In this document: positions 34,417 through 47,315 of the stretch, piece by piece
Numbering within the stretch: position 1 is the first letter of the stretch
How the letters are laid out: each line of letters opens with the position of its first letter
Source of the DNA: Phylloscopus collybita
Taxonomy: Eukaryota; Chordata; Aves; Passeriformes; Phylloscopidae
NCBI GenBank assembly: GCA_027886175.1
Contig: JAJNNQ010000004.1
Location: 18,733,501-18,797,500 of the forward strand
Direction: 5' to 3'
Length of the DNA stretch: 64,000 nt
Notes under the pieces: model-generated
Database searches by the model: none
Told to the model about the DNA's origin: nothing
Seen by the model: the letters and a program-made list of their open reading frames with translations, nothing else
Position numbers and translations under genes: made by a program

Positions 34417-37400
34417 CAAAGCCTTCCAAGGTCTGATATGCACTGGGGACTGCCTGGCTGAACCTGCAAAAATGGGTAAAGCACCACGTCTGCTGAATTT
34501 GTCCAAAGCCAGCAGTGCACAGCAGCATTAAAAATGGAACACAGCCAAGGAGGTGGCGTGTGCTTTAAACACAGACACCAGTACCACACACACCCTCTTC
34601 CACAGAGACACAGTACCACACACAGAGCCTCTTCCACGCTGACCTAGAAGTTGCTGCTGTCAATGTGGCTCGCCAGGTGGCTGGAATGAGCTTTTCAGGG
34701 GAGTGCATGGATGTGTAGTTATCTGTAATTCATAAGACTGTATCCTATTAGCTATACCAGCTTGATAACTATTTCATAAATATTAGTTGTGATCTATGTC
34801 TCCCCCATCTTCATCCTGTACCAGGGAAAAGGGTATTTACAGTACTCCAGCAGGTTTTTCTACTTGGAAAAGATGAAGGATGAAGCCCTCAATGGGTTCT
34901 GCTAACATGGCTGCAGAAAAGCCCCCTCTCACTGAGGGAACTTCAATTCCTGACCATGCCCATCCATTGTCCCCTACCAGCAATAAACATCTAGGATTTG
35001 GGTTTAGTAAGAGCTTTATGAGCCTTCAGCTCATGTTAAGATTAAAAGGTTTGTATTCTTTTGTGTTTATACAGTGCAAAAGATTCTGATTTTGTTTAAG
35101 TTTTTTGGGTTTTTTTTCCCCTTTTAAATCTTAGCCTGAATCAGAAGGAAGGCTGGATCATCACTGGATATAATGCATTGCCATTAACTTCATGAAGCAA
35201 TTTCTCTTGTACAGTTTTGCTAGTCCAGGCATTCTAGCTTTTATTTTAATTGACTCTGTTGATAAATCTGTCATGACACGCTTTCTATATATGATCTTCC
35301 TATAAAAAAATTATTTCTATGGAATAAAATTAATTCCATGAATAGGATTAGAACAAGGCTTGTGCATTTTTTAATCACGTATTCAAATTGGTTTCTAACA
35401 AGCAGCAGCAATGACTTAGATTGGCCCTCTGTTCATTTATGACTTTCCCATTAACATTTGCAAAACAGGCAGTGAGAAAAAAAACCAAAAAAAAACATAT
35501 GTTGAAATAACACAGTTCAGCAATTTTCATTAAATATTACCGACTACGCTCCCTGTGGAAATGGAATATTCTTATTCAATCAATGAATCCAGTAAATAAA
35601 CGCACAATTGCCTGCGGTGTCTTCTGCATCAGAATTTCAGTTCCCACACTTGTCCCCAAGACCAGGAAAGAGCACGACTTCGTGCTGAGGATGTGTTGTG
35701 CTTCATCAGGTCGTGTCTCAGCATATACATGTCACTTTGGATCTGAGCAGATGTGACAGAAGGTAACAGACTACCCTGTGCTGCTGCAATGTCAGCCCCT
35801 GCACCAGGAAGATTGGAAAATGCAGTGACTGGGAAGCAAAAAAAAAAACCCACCAGAAACAGAGTAACAGCTGATTTTCTGACAGGGAGTCAAATAAATG
35901 GAGTTCACACGCTCCTTCATTGCAAGGAAAAAAAACAAACAAAAAAATAACCCTGTTACTATCATGAGAATAATAATTACTTGTCATTCTTTTTGCTTTG
36001 GCAGCAAGCAATTATCACCTTCTACAGGACTGAGGCAGCCAGAGACTCCAGTGTACAGTAGGAAGGAAATAGTGACTACAGGTGTCAACTGCATTTAAGA
36101 CATTTTATTCCTACATGCAGTTTTATGGATTTCAAAAGTGGGATCAATTTTCCCTTCCTGAATTCTGATTGTGGTACTATTTATTTATTTATTTCCAAAT
36201 GAGAATGGCTTCCTTTGGCATATTTCTTGATCACATGACTGCTTTGGTTACTGCAGTGGTACCTTTCATGTCTCTGACCACAGTACAAGATGTTTCGTTT
36301 ACTTAAAGCTCTCTTGATGCTATCGAACTGAGAAAATTTACTTTGGTAGCCCTAGAAGCAATTCCAGGAATAGGACTTGATCCTCCACTCAATTATCTGT
36401 CCACATTCCATCAAACATCTGTAGCCAGGCTAAACAAAATGAAAGGACACCCAGGCCTTAGATCAGCCAGGAAATGTTATCTTGGAATTGACTTTTTTCT
36501 TCCTAATGTAACAGGAATTAATGTCAGCAAGTCTCCCGGCTGTATGGAAGCCAGGCTCACCTTCATGATTGCCAAGCTGTTTTACCAACTCAATTATCAG
36601 TCATTTTAATTTCACTGTATTTTACGAAAAATGCAGAGGAGGACTCACATCTCAGCACAGGATGCAATCCTGGTGTGGTCATGCAGAACAGCTTTGTCCT
36701 TAAAAGTCATTACAGCCAGTCAGTGGGAGAAGGGAAATAAAATTAGGTTGTCTTAATTCAAAGCTCTATTTTATTTTCATTGTCATTTGGACTTTTGTAA
36801 TCATCAGCCTTATCCAACCATCACACTTAGATTATCTCTTTCACTTGATTTTGGAAACAGGGAAAAGTTTACCTTTAGAAGTTTTTAACTAGTCAGCTCC
36901 TCAAATTTTTCAAGTAGACTTTTCCACCTTCCTTTTGACATTGAATAATTTGAAGATACAGAAATGTAGAAAAAGAAAATACAGAGTCACCATAATTTTT
37001 ATGTTACCAAATGAGGAACTGAATGTCAAAACTGGAATGAAAGAAGAGACATCCAATTGTAATTTTGGTGCTCAGTATTTGTCACCATTTCTAAGACATT
37101 TCCAGCATAGCCTGAAACCAAAATGGCAGATTATCTTCTGACAGGAGCAGTTCAGCCAGGTGTGCCCAGGTGCATCTGTAAGCACAGTAATGCATGTGAC
37201 AGCACAAGAGGCAGGGGAGAGGGAGCATAAGTGCCTGGGTAAGTGGAAATGCAGTGAATAACCTTAAGGATTAAAGTGCATCAGATCCTTATAGCAAATG
37301 ACACACGCCTGCTGTCAGTTACAGGAAAAATCCCTCTGTGACTTTCATGAAGCAGCTCCCTCACTGAGAATTCAAGGACAAAAGGAAGAGGCTTTGTTGT

Positions 37401-37603
37401 TTAGGGTGGTTTTTACCTTCAGGTTACAGTATATGTGAATGAAGAAAATCCAGGCTGCCTGCAAGTTCTGTCTGCTGCTTTGGGTGCGTGATCAACTCCA
37501 ACACCCCACCCCCTCTTTGGGGTACATAGCAGCTGAGAGACCTAAAATAAAAGCCCACATTAAAGGGTTCACAAATTTGTTGGTTTAGTGAAGATATGGG
37601 GAT
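34417..37603. other. Noncoding host DNA
   Basis: A short CACACA-containing duplicated motif (CACAGTACCACACACA type) occurs at about 34,580-34,625. No gene or transposon was recognised. Confidence 0.5.
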
Positions 37604-37626
37604 GGGGGGGGGGGGGGGGGGGGGGG
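37604..37626. repeat. Poly-G run (23)
   Basis: Twenty-three consecutive G on + lie about 85 bp left of an LTR copy. Such a run can form a G-quadruplex and is prone to length error in sequencing. Confidence 0.9.
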
Positions 37627-37709
37627 AAGAAAAAGAAAAGCAGACAGGATGATCTAAGCAACGTGACCAAATCCAGTACGAGGAAAAAGAATGTGAGAGA
37701 ATTTAATAT

Positions 37710-38146
37710 TGTAGTAATAGTATAGTATAGTAAGTTAGCCAAGGCTCCATTTTCTCCATACAGGAAAAGCCAATTCTTTATTCACATCACTTCTTTGATA
37801 CAGTTTTCACAGCCCTCATGTGCAGCACCTGTTGGCTGGTAGTTTTCTTACTACTCCATTTTTTGGTCAGGAGGTGATTTGTGTGCATGGGCTGAGGTTC
37901 AGGTTGTTCACATTTTTCCTGTATGGGTTCTCATGGAACAGATCTCATTGTTCACATAGATAACTTATTTTTCAACCCAAGAACAGGCTGTTGTGTTGAG
38001 GAACCTTTCATATCAAGATTGTTTCTGCATGGGAACTTGCAAATTGCTTAATTACACTTACAGGAGATGACAGGCCAGCTATTAATTTAACAGAGCAGGC
38101 CTGATTTTATGAGGCCTTTCTTTTATAATTCTTCTACCTGTCACAA
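37710..38146 (-). mobile_element. LTR copy A (right end TGTTGTGACAGG on -)
   Basis: This is one of two direct copies of the same sequence; the other is at 40,709-41,120, and the two are roughly 8% different by eye. On the - strand the sequence begins TGTTGTGACAGGTAGAAGAA and has an AATAAA signal at 37,777-37,782. A purine tract (AAAAAAGGGAGAGA) directly precedes its TG, as a polypurine tract does for a 3' LTR. A TATAG-type microsatellite sits at its left end near 37,718-37,731. The left boundary is uncertain by several bases. Confidence 0.7.
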
Positions 38147-38783
38147 CATCTCTCCCTTTTTTACTTATTTAAAAAAGCTCATATGTTCTGATGTTGAAAC
38201 AATCAGCATCTCATTAAGGCTATTACTGGTTATCTATTAAATGTGGGACAAGATACACAAAAAACTGATTACAATCAACAAAACTTATTAAATCCAATCA
38301 TGTCACTAACACAGGGCCTCACAGAATGAGAAAAATAAAAATAACGTGCAATGTTTCTAGGGGAAATTGAGATAAATGACCATTGTTTTAAAGTGCAAAT
38401 AGTTGAGACCCAAGAGAAAGTCCATTAGCCGGAAGTGTTGATCTTGACATCACTGAATGTCTTTTTGGGAGCCTGGAACAGGGAACAGCTGAAAAAGTTT
38501 AGTAGGAACGCTTTACCATGATGATGACAAAAGGCTTTTGTGGACAAGTTTCCTTTCCAAGTCTCCAGACACAGCCAGGCTCTGGCAGTCCTGCTTTTGC
38601 TCCTGTTCTGATTATGGAGGCTTGGATGATGGTTAAGTCATTTCCCTTCTCACTGGGCCTCATTTTCTCAGAGGCAATTGATGTCTGATCAGATGAAGAG
38701 ATGACTACTTTTAACCTGTTGCTGATAAAAACACATGAATCTCTCCTCTTTAAGCTAATGACTGAATTCAAAAAAAGGGAGGC

Positions 38784-38807
38784 GGGGGGGGGGGGGGGGG
38801 GGGGGGG
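38784..38807. repeat. Poly-G run (24)
   Basis: Twenty-four consecutive G on +, at the left edge of the CpG-rich stretch. It is the second such run within 1.2 kb. Confidence 0.9.
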
Positions 38808-39233
38808 AAGAGAAAGAAAGCTTCGGCTGCTGTCATCTTGCAGCCGCCGCGGGGGAAAAGAAAAAACAAACGCCGCCGCGTTGTACGTATCTCATGAAAC
38901 AAATCTCATCCGCAGAGATTCGATTCGATTCTTAACTCTGCAGTGCCCGGGCAGCGGCGGCGGTGGGAGCGGTGCGGGCCCGGGGTGGGCGGTGGTGCTG
39001 CATCCCCGCCTCCCACAGACACCCGCGGGAGAAAAGCTGAGGGGGGAAAAAAAAAACAACAAACCAAACCAAAAAAACCCCACCAAAAAACACAAAAAAG
39101 ACCCTCTGAAGGCCCCATGTAGCAAAAGGGGGAAAAACACCGAAAACAATTATAGAAAAGGTTAAAGAGGCACGCAGCGCTTGTAGCGCCCACCGCCCGC
39201 CCCGGAGCTCCGCGGAGAGGGGCCGCCGATGCA

Positions 39234-39409
39234 GAGCCGCCGGGGCTGTTGGAAAGCGAGACCGGGAGGGAATGGCACTGGAACTGTCAGCTCTGGAAAG
39301 GAGCCCCCGATGCAGGGCCCGGCCCGGCCCGGCAGAGCCGTCGGCTCTGTTGAAAATCCCGCGCAGCGCGAGCAGCAGGGAACGCCATTGGCGCCCTCAG
39401 CTCTAGGGA
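39234..39409. repeat. Diverged tandem duplication (about 70-75 bp units)
   Basis: The stretch from GAGCCGCCGGGGCTGTTGGA at 39,234 recurs in altered form from GAGCCGTCGGCTCTGTTG at 39,335. Both end in a TCAGCTCT-GGA-like motif. Both copies are GC-rich and are separated by a short CGGCC-rich spacer. Confidence 0.5.
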
Positions 39410-40385
39410 CAGCTTGTGTTGTAGGAAATGTGCTCCGGCTCCTGCCGTCTGCAGAGCTCGCGCGTTCCGTACGGAGCTGCGAACAGACCGGTGCCCCTGG
39501 CTCGGGGGTTTCTAGCGGATAAAATTCACCCGCGCGGAGCCACCGCCGCCACCGCGATCCCCGCCTGCCGCCGCAGCCACCGCGGCTTCCTGCGGAGCGG
39601 GAGCCAGCCATCCCGCGCGGCCTGGGGACACTGTGTCCCGCCGGAATCGTTTCACAGAGGCGCACGCACACAGATTTGGCCCCCCGGCTTTTTGGGCGGC
39701 CGGCGTCTTCTGGTGGTTTAGCAGTTTCAAAGTGGCTATAGCATTTTTTTTTTTTTTTTTTAGTAGTCTTTTCTAAAGTAGATTTAAAAGGAACTTTCCC
39801 ATCGTTCGTGGGTAGAGGGAACAGCAACGGACCTGCAGACACTGGAGATAGTGACTGAGAGGTCTCTGGAGCCCGCGGGGGCGGGCGGTTGCCGCAGCAG
39901 CTGAGGTCCCTTCAGCAGATTGTTATTTCTTTTTAACGGATTTCTAATAAAATACCATGTAGGTGACGACTTTGTGGCTACTGTATCTTCCCCTATGGCC
40001 TCTACCCACAAAAACTACCCCAACTTGTCCGATCTTTCAATGGAGAAGGCATTTTGTACATCTTACCCTCACGCTGTGTTTTCTACATCACACCAATAAA
40101 GTTCGCACTTCCCTTTTAATCCTGTTTTATCCCGTTTGCGCAATACAACCGCCGTCACACGTATTTATCGCATTTCCGTTGGCTGAAATTCGTGGATCTA
40201 GGCTCTCCCGCATTTTAGCCCCGTTTTTAAACTCTCGGGCTGGACGTTCACGCCGCGGCCGCCCCTGCGTTCGTATTTCCGCGCCCGTGACGCTCCGCGG
40301 CGCGGATCTTCCCCTGTCCACCCGCGTCTCATTTTAAGAAATGTGCTTTTCGGTCCATGCTCAGCGGCGCCTTCCTGGGAGCTGT

Positions 40386-40470
40386 GTTTGTTTCTGTGTT
40401 TGTTTGTTTCTGTGTTTGTTTCTGTGTTTGTTTCTGTGTTTGTTTGTTTCTCTGCTTGTTTCTGGTGTTT
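40386..40470. repeat. 12-bp minisatellite TTTGTTTCTGTG
   Basis: About six to seven units of TTTGTTTCTGTG with TTTG insertions. Its three frames give the Val/Cys/Phe/Leu repeats seen in several overlapping open frames, which are not genes. Confidence 0.85.
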
Positions 40471-40708
40471 TTGTGTCTATCCCCGAGCGCGTCCCGCTCC
40501 GCCGGCGGGTTCTCCTCCCTGTGTGCTTCGTGCCGTCCCGCGGCCGGCTGTGGCTGCAGCCCGGGCCTGTCCCTGCTTTGTCTATTCGCCGCTTGCATTT
40601 CGCTTGGCTGCCGGCTGTTCGTTCCCGAGTTTGTGTGTTTCGTCTCTCGGGTCTCGGCCCGCCTTGGCTCGGCCGCCGCCTCCCGCCATCGCCAGGGGCC
40701 ATCAGATG

Positions 40709-41120
40709 CTGTAGTGAGTGAGCCGAGACTCCATTTTCTTCATGGGAAAAGCCAATTCTCTATTCACATCACTTATTTTATACAGTTTTCACACACCTCG
40801 TGTGCAGCACCTGTTGGCCGGTAGTTCTCTCACTACCTCAGTTTTTGGTCAGGAGGTGATTTTTGTGCATGGGCTGAGGTTCAGGTTGTTCACATTTTTC
40901 CTGTATGGGTTCTCATGGAATAGATCTTATTGTTCACACAGATAACTTATTTTTTTTCAATAGGTTTTTAAGGAACCTTTCATACCAAGATTGTTTTCGC
41001 ATGGGAACTTGCAAATTGCTTAACTGCACTTAGAAGAGATGACAGGCCAGCTATTAATTTAACAGAGCAGGCCTGATTTTATGAGGCCTTCCCTTTGTAA
41101 TTCTTCTACCTGTCACAACA
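40709..41120 (-). mobile_element. LTR copy B (probable 5' LTR on -)
   Basis: This is the second copy of the 37,710-38,146 sequence, in the same orientation. It keeps a TATA box on - (TATAAAA, plus-strand 40,776-40,782) that copy A has lost, while its polyadenylation signal is altered to AATAGA. Together the two copies show a normal promoter/polyadenylation pair. Its outer side, after 41,120, has no polypurine tract. No convincing primer-binding site was found on its inner side. Confidence 0.68.
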
Positions 41121-43600
41121 GTTTAAAAGAGAAAAAAACCCACTGAAATTAAACCACTCTTGATACTTCTTCACCAATACAGAAATCTGTGTGGTTTTTC
41201 AGAAATACTATTGAGGAAACAGTAAACCCAATAATGCAATTTCTTCCTAGCAGAAGGAATTTGTGATATGTTTTGTCCCATCCGCCCCAAACATAAACCT
41301 CTGATAAAAAAAAAGAGTAAAACTTGTAACATTGCGATGGTTCTGGAATTTTTTTATATATATTTTTAATAACATGAGTCCCTCCATTTAATAATAGGAG
41401 TCCATCCTTTTTTCAGCAGCTTTACAATGGCTTGGTTTTGTTTCTTAAGAAGAAATTATCCAGGCCTCGAGACAAAGCTGTTCAAAGCCATGTTTTTTGA
41501 TCATTTAAACATCAATACCACTGGCTATGCAGAAACTATTCAGAATCCTTTCACAGGGTTGGCAGGGAGCAAAGATAAATATTTTTCACAGCAGTGCTAT
41601 CCACTAAGAGTCTTGCCTCCCAGAGGCAAGCTCGTGTTTTGGATTTGTCCTGCCCCAAACAGATTTGGTCCCTGTCAGCCTCAGAAAGAAACCAGGAATG
41701 TGTCTTGTGATCTCAGCCATGTGATTGTAGATTGATATTCTCAATGTAAAAATGTGATGAAGCTTCATGGGGGGAAATACCTCATTTCCTCTCCCTACAT
41801 GTAAGATCCTGGTCTTGCTTGCTTGTTCCAGCCCTTTAACCGTGGAAAACTATCAGGTTGTTAACTTTGGGACAGAGTTATTATCTGAACCTGTTTAATG
41901 TTTGGATAAGTAACAGCCAAGTCGGTGTATGTCCAAGGCCAATCCCAATCAGAAATGGTCCAGGAACTTCTTGTTTAAGTGAAATGTCTCTGCATTTAAT
42001 GAAAAAAACCCAAGAACTTCAGCAAGTATGGTGGGTAACAGTCCTATAGAGATAATTTTCCTTGTTCCCTGATTTCACCTAGCAAAGACAGAGAAACCCG
42101 AACAGGAACATTCCATGCAGCATTTACTTCTCTCATGTAAGTGGTTTGAATTTCTCCATTCCTAAAATCAGGAGAACATGGAAAATCAGGAGGAAAATGG
42201 AGCAAGCTCTGCAAATTTTTTATCCAATGTTTCCTGCTTGTCCAAGAAATGTCACTGTACATCCACCCTTATTGCCACCCTTAATTTAATGATGCCCATG
42301 GCACCTCCAGGGCACCAGGTAGCAGAAGCTTAATGAAAGCTCCTCTGAACAGTTTCACTCCCATACTGTCTCCTGGCACATCCAAACAGCCTTAAAGCCC
42401 AACTGGAGCTCATCCTGGTCTTTCAAGTTAAAAAGCAAGTAGCTGTTGGTATTTATAAATAAATACATAAATATATATAATTTTTTTTCATTATTTCATG
42501 TGTATGCAATATATTATACAAATACTACCATTAAAAAAATACATTAACACATTAAGTGCCCAATGTGTCACTGTAGTACCAGGAGCATTAGATTTAATTA
42601 GGTAGCAAAAATAGAAACGGGAGTCTGGTTAATAACTAAAGCTGATCATAATTGGCTTATTAGTTGGAGATAAAGCAAAAAAATAAATTTCAGACATCAG
42701 TTTAAGTGAAGACTGAATAAATTATTCAAAATAACTTTGAGAATCAAATAATTAGACAAATAATACGTGAAGTCAATAAAGTGTGACCATCAACAAATGA
42801 CAAATGGGTGAACAATGGAACAGTATTATTCTTCTGCTTAGCTACAGAGAGTTCCTGTGTATCCATCAGATTAATTGTTTATTCCAGTTATTACATTCAT
42901 TCAAATGTATGAGAAAGCAAACCATTGATTTACTGCTGTCACGGGGTACTTAGTGCAGCAGTTTAAACAAAGCATGGCTGTCTCCATATATAATTCATGT
43001 TTATTAGAAATGTAAAGGAGAAGGAAAATGCTACAGGAGCTTGTGTAGGCTCAGTCATCTAAATTTCTGTTGCTTTCTGAATGTAATAAATACAATGTTT
43101 ACCTGCAGAAATAACCAAATAGAAATTTCCTGCACGGAATAGGTAATTTCCAGAGGGAGAGACAATGCTCTTAAAGGCATTTTCCAAACACTGATTGCTT
43201 CATTCTAAACTAAATCACATCATTTGGTATTTAAAAACTCTCTGGATTTGCTGTTTTGTTCGTAGTATGCCTGACACATTTGCCTCACAGATCTTCAAGT
43301 GGATCTAAAATGTGCCCTGGATTATTTTTTTTTTTTGCTGGGATAGCACTGATTTGGAGAATGCACAACGGTGCAATCTCCCCCACTCTCAGGACCCTGC
43401 TTTCCCCTTACTGAGCTGGTTGCAATTCCAAGAGTGCTCCAATATAAAAAGGGTGTTCAGGCCATGTCACTCTCACAGTCCTGGCTGCAAGGCTGAGTTA
43501 CATTTTGGTATTAGGCAAGTAATATATAAGTGCTTATGTCAAGTCTTCTTTAGAATTTTGAACTTGTGGTTTGCTCCATTTCATTAGCTGGTGGAGGGTG
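41121..43600. other. Noncoding AT-rich host DNA
   Basis: No gene, RNA or transposon was recognised. Confidence 0.5.
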
Positions 43601-43690
43601 TGTGGTTTTGTTTTTGTTTGTTGTTTTTTTTTTTGAGGGGGGGTGTGTTTGGTTTAGTTTGGTTTTTGTTGTTGTTGTTGTTGTTGTTGT
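43601..43690. repeat. T/G tract with (GTT)n
   Basis: T/G-rich sequence ends in about seven GTT units. Confidence 0.85.
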
Positions 43691-45447
43691 TTTCTCTTTT
43701 TTTTCCTTTTTCCTACCATGTTATAGCGGTGACCTCTCTCCTTCCAGCAGAGGATGGAAGGCATCTGTGATGCCTTCACTGGAGGCTCCTCTCTTAGCCT
43801 AACAAAAAGTAGAAAATCACTTGGGTTTGTTTTTCAATTACTTATTCACCGTGCAACTCTGAAAAGTGAAGTTCTAGCTATGTGATTTTAATCAGAATAC
43901 TATTCCAATTACTAACTTGGAATCAGAATCCTGCTGTGCAATATTCTAATATGAAACGTACCCAAAGAAAGCAAGAGAGGACAATGCAGAGTCCCTTTTT
44001 TTTTTAAATGACTTCAGCAAAGTAATAGACCCAGAACTCCAAGCTAGTCAGACATTGAATATCAGAGTGAAAAAGAGTGGGTAAGTCCCTTGAAGGCATA
44101 ATAATGATGGTGCTTGTTAAGGTCACCATTTTCATTTCAAACTGCAGCAACAGCCATTTAAAAAATAACTTTACAACCAAGAAGATCTTGGAAATAGCAC
44201 AGTACTGCAGTGTATTTACAGATGTCACACCATGTCTGTATAAAGAAAACCAACTCCCACAGTAAATAGTTTCAACTACCTAAAACACAAAAGCTCATTT
44301 AGGCCATAGAGAATAATTGACCAGAAATCCCAAATATTTTTGGATGACAGAAGGGATCAATCATCATCCATTCACCACTGTATATAGGCTGTGTGCTTTC
44401 AAAGAAATTGTTGCTGTGTTAATTCCTGTCTGTTTCTCTGCCTGCGAGGTCTTGAAAAAAATAATAAATCTAATCTTGAAATAAATAAGGTTTGAACTTC
44501 TCTTATGCTGTATTATAATTTTTAGGAGATTAGACTTGGTAAGACTCTTAGCATTTTAAATCTTAAAATACTGTCTTTAAGTAAGCATGTCTTTGCTGAC
44601 CTGTCACCTTTAAGTTATTTGCAGGGAACTTTGATTAAGTAGCATTAACTAAGTCTTCTCCTTAAATGATTTGAAAAATGTAACTTTAAATAGGTCATTT
44701 AAAAATAAAAAAATTACAACTTTCTGAGCTACTTTCCTTGAGTCTCTCCCCTACGGATTGTCTTGATAGGTGAAGCACTGTCTGCATTTGCTGGAGGTTG
44801 CAGCCTTTTCTGACAAAGAAGTCAGTGTGCTCAGCAGACAGATTCCTACAGAGACCCTGGGCCTTTCATGTGGGACCTCTGTCCCCTGGAAATGATACTG
44901 TATTTTACACCAAAAAAAGCGCACCTTCCTAACTCCAGCTGTTACAACCCCTGAAAAATGTTGAGTTCTGCAGAACACACAACTCTGCAACCGTGTTTAA
45001 TCAGTGACTGAGGCAGCCTTCCTCAGCTGTGGATGGTGCTGGAAGATATTGCACATACATTACTTTTACCATTCTTACTTGCCTCTAAGAACATCCTTTT
45101 ACATAAAAATATTATTTGTGAATGATGGAAAATATTTATTTTTCTGTAGGGCCAACCTGAAGCTCCATTTCTATGTTTTCCCCTTGGGGTTGGGGTGAAT
45201 ACCTAGTTCTAATAGTTATAGCAATAATAATTTTCAAGAGCTTGTGTCTCCCAAGGTCTGTGACAATTTGCAAACACAGAGCATCATCATCCTTACACCC
45301 ACCACGTACAATAAATCTGCAGACTTGGCCTGGTCAGCCTGTGAAGGACATCAGTACATCTGCTTTGAAGGCTCTTTTCCAGCATGGTAGGAAAAGCCTA
45401 GGAGCAGAGTAGCACCTTTGTGTTCTCACATTCCCATTTTTGACAAT
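43691..45447. other. Noncoding host DNA
   Basis: No gene or recognised element. Confidence 0.5.
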
Positions 45448-45545
45448 GGGAAAAAACCAACCAACCAACAAACAAACAAAAACAAACAACAAAACAAAAC
45501 AAACACCCTAAAAACTCTCACTTTTTTTTTTTTTTTTTTTTTTTT
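45448..45545. repeat. A/C tract followed by a T run
   Basis: About 60 bp of CCAA and CAAA sequence is followed at about 45,523 by a T run of about 23. The A/C tract and T run are inverted complements in base bias and could pair. Confidence 0.8.
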
Positions 45546-47040
45546 AATTTATAGAGGAAGCCTAGGCTAAAGACTCGAGCCTCTGTTATATTTTGTCTAG
45601 TAACTTTCCATAGTCTGTCACCACTGGCAGACTACAGTCACTGCTAAGGTGAGCAGATATTCATGAAGGCTTTTAAAATACTGAAATCAGGTCTGAAATC
45701 AGGTCCCTGCTCTATCAATCTGGTGACCTGGAATTGAAGGGCTTTTGTGACATTTTTAAGTCCCTCAGTCCCAGGATCTCCTGAGAAATCCCTGGCAGCA
45801 AAGGAAGCCTGAGTGAAACACAGTTTCATTAGCAAATACATTTCTGTTACCTCTGAGAAGTGCATATCCAGCTGCAATTTGCCATTTCAGTTTACAGGGC
45901 TGGTATATCACAGTCGCTCTGTTAGCTCATGCATCGGGAAGTAACCTACAGCAAAAACAAAGCCACTGGACGTATTTACTTAACAATAAAACACCCTTCC
46001 CCCGGGAATATTTTCAGCTGACCTTTCTGGTCTCGTTAGCTGGAAAACGGAGATGTTACTGAGATTGTTTTAGATGCAATCTTTGCTTGAACATGACATT
46101 TAGGACTCGTGTAAAGGTGAGACACAGCAAGGCACCTTTTTCCCATCAGCGAGCAGTGCCTCACATTTCTTCCCATGCTCCTTACCCTCAGCTGTTCCCA
46201 AACACATCTTGTACCCAAGAACCTCTCCAGAGATTCAACAAATTTTCAGGCTGTGGGAAGTTTGAGCTGTTAAGAAGACTAGCACAGCACTAATAAAATC
46301 TAAACACTTTTAGTCAAATCTTATTCCTGATGCTGCTAAATGGGAACTTACAGCTTAACATAATAGGCAATTTAGCATACAAATGTGCCCCATAAAAGCG
46401 AGGATGTTGGCAGTGCAAAACCATAAATGTTAACCTTTGGGCAAGCTGTTACAAATGTGCTACAGGCTCTTGCAATTTTAATGAACTTGTTTGCACACAC
46501 GAGGTTTGTATTGTACTAAACATGGAATACACCGAGGAAGAGGAGCACCTTCAAAAATTCGGATGTGTGGGAGTTCAGCATGTCCCACACACCAGCTATC
46601 AGAGGTTTACAGCAGCAGGTAAGGAAAATGGCCTTTTTGCCCTCAGAAATGTGATGGGGAAACAATGCACAACTCTCCTGACAGTGTTAGAGAATATAGG
46701 AAATATTTTGTAAGTACAAGTTTTTGTGCTCAAGCCTTATATTCTGGACAAGCACAGACGGTAATGAATGTGATTTTCCTGAGTCCTGGTTTCATTATTT
46801 TTGGTAAGTTCCTGGAAAGGCACAGGTTGTTGAAAATGTGAGAAATCCATAGCAATTTCATCCTTAAATCAGGGCTAATAGTTATCTTATGAACTAGTAG
46901 GCACCTGTGACCTTTCCTTGTAAGCAATTTGGTTTTGATGAATCAATGTCTAAGCATCCTCACAATCAAATAATCCTGCAGAGCAACCAAATTAAGTTGC
47001 TCCATTTCAGCGAAGCACTTGGAAAAAAAACCCAACGAAA
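45546..47040. other. Noncoding host DNA
   Basis: No gene or recognised element. Confidence 0.5.
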
Positions 47041-47279
47041 TAACAACAACAACAACAAAAAAAAACACCACAACCCCCCCCCCCCCCCAAAAAAAAAAAA
47101 AAGCACACCACCACACATTTTCAAGCAGCTTTGCTAGTCCTGAACACTCACAACCAGCCTTGGTGGTGGGCATGTTTTCAGTCCAAGTCTCTCACGTTTT
47201 TTGGCATTGGAGGGCCACTTCATTCCAAAGCAGAATTATTCAGAGCTTCTCTTTCAAGCAAAATGTGTGAAAGATGAAT

Positions 47280-47311
<32 letters not shown>
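47041..47311. repeat. Homopolymer cluster (AAC, C16, A-runs)
   Basis: (AAC)n runs into about 16 C, then about 13 A (to about 47,101). A further A run of about 30 sits at 47,282-47,311. Confidence 0.85.

Positions 47312-47315
<4 letters not shown>

Larger units (their letters stand above)
38820..40700. other. CpG-rich stretch (CpG-island-like)
   Basis: Many CpG dinucleotides occur, dense near 38,840-38,880, 38,945-39,030, 39,180-39,720 and 40,240-40,690, against a CpG-poor background. Only the ERV at 16,733 is comparably CpG-rich. No exon was recognised in it. It could mark a promoter, but no start site or host gene can be named from this window. Confidence 0.6.
38147..40708 (-). mobile_element. 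Segment between the two LTR copies, GC-rich and without retroviral genes
   Basis: About 2.56 kb lies between the LTR copies. The left third is AT-rich. From about 38,820 to 40,700 it is rich in G, C and CpG, with a 24-G run at 38,784-38,807. No gag, pol or env similarity was seen on either strand, and the longest open frames (226 codons on -, 155 on +) are low-complexity or Arg/Pro/Gly-rich. It may be the interior of a non-autonomous LTR element, or a host CpG island between two solo LTRs. Confidence 0.45.

Noticed and set aside
39162..39842. 226-codon antisense open frame
   Set aside because: It is Arg/Gly/Pro-rich, includes a lysine run from a homopolymer and lies in CpG-rich DNA where stops are rare, so chance explains it.
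40690..40708. Primer-binding site for the minus-strand LTR pair
   Set aside because: The minus-strand sequence next to copy B contains TGG but I could not match it to a tRNA 3' end with confidence.
40341..40824. Overlapping 123-155-codon Cys/Val/Phe-rich open frames
   Set aside because: All three phases are open through a 12-bp minisatellite and GC-rich DNA; none looks like a protein family.
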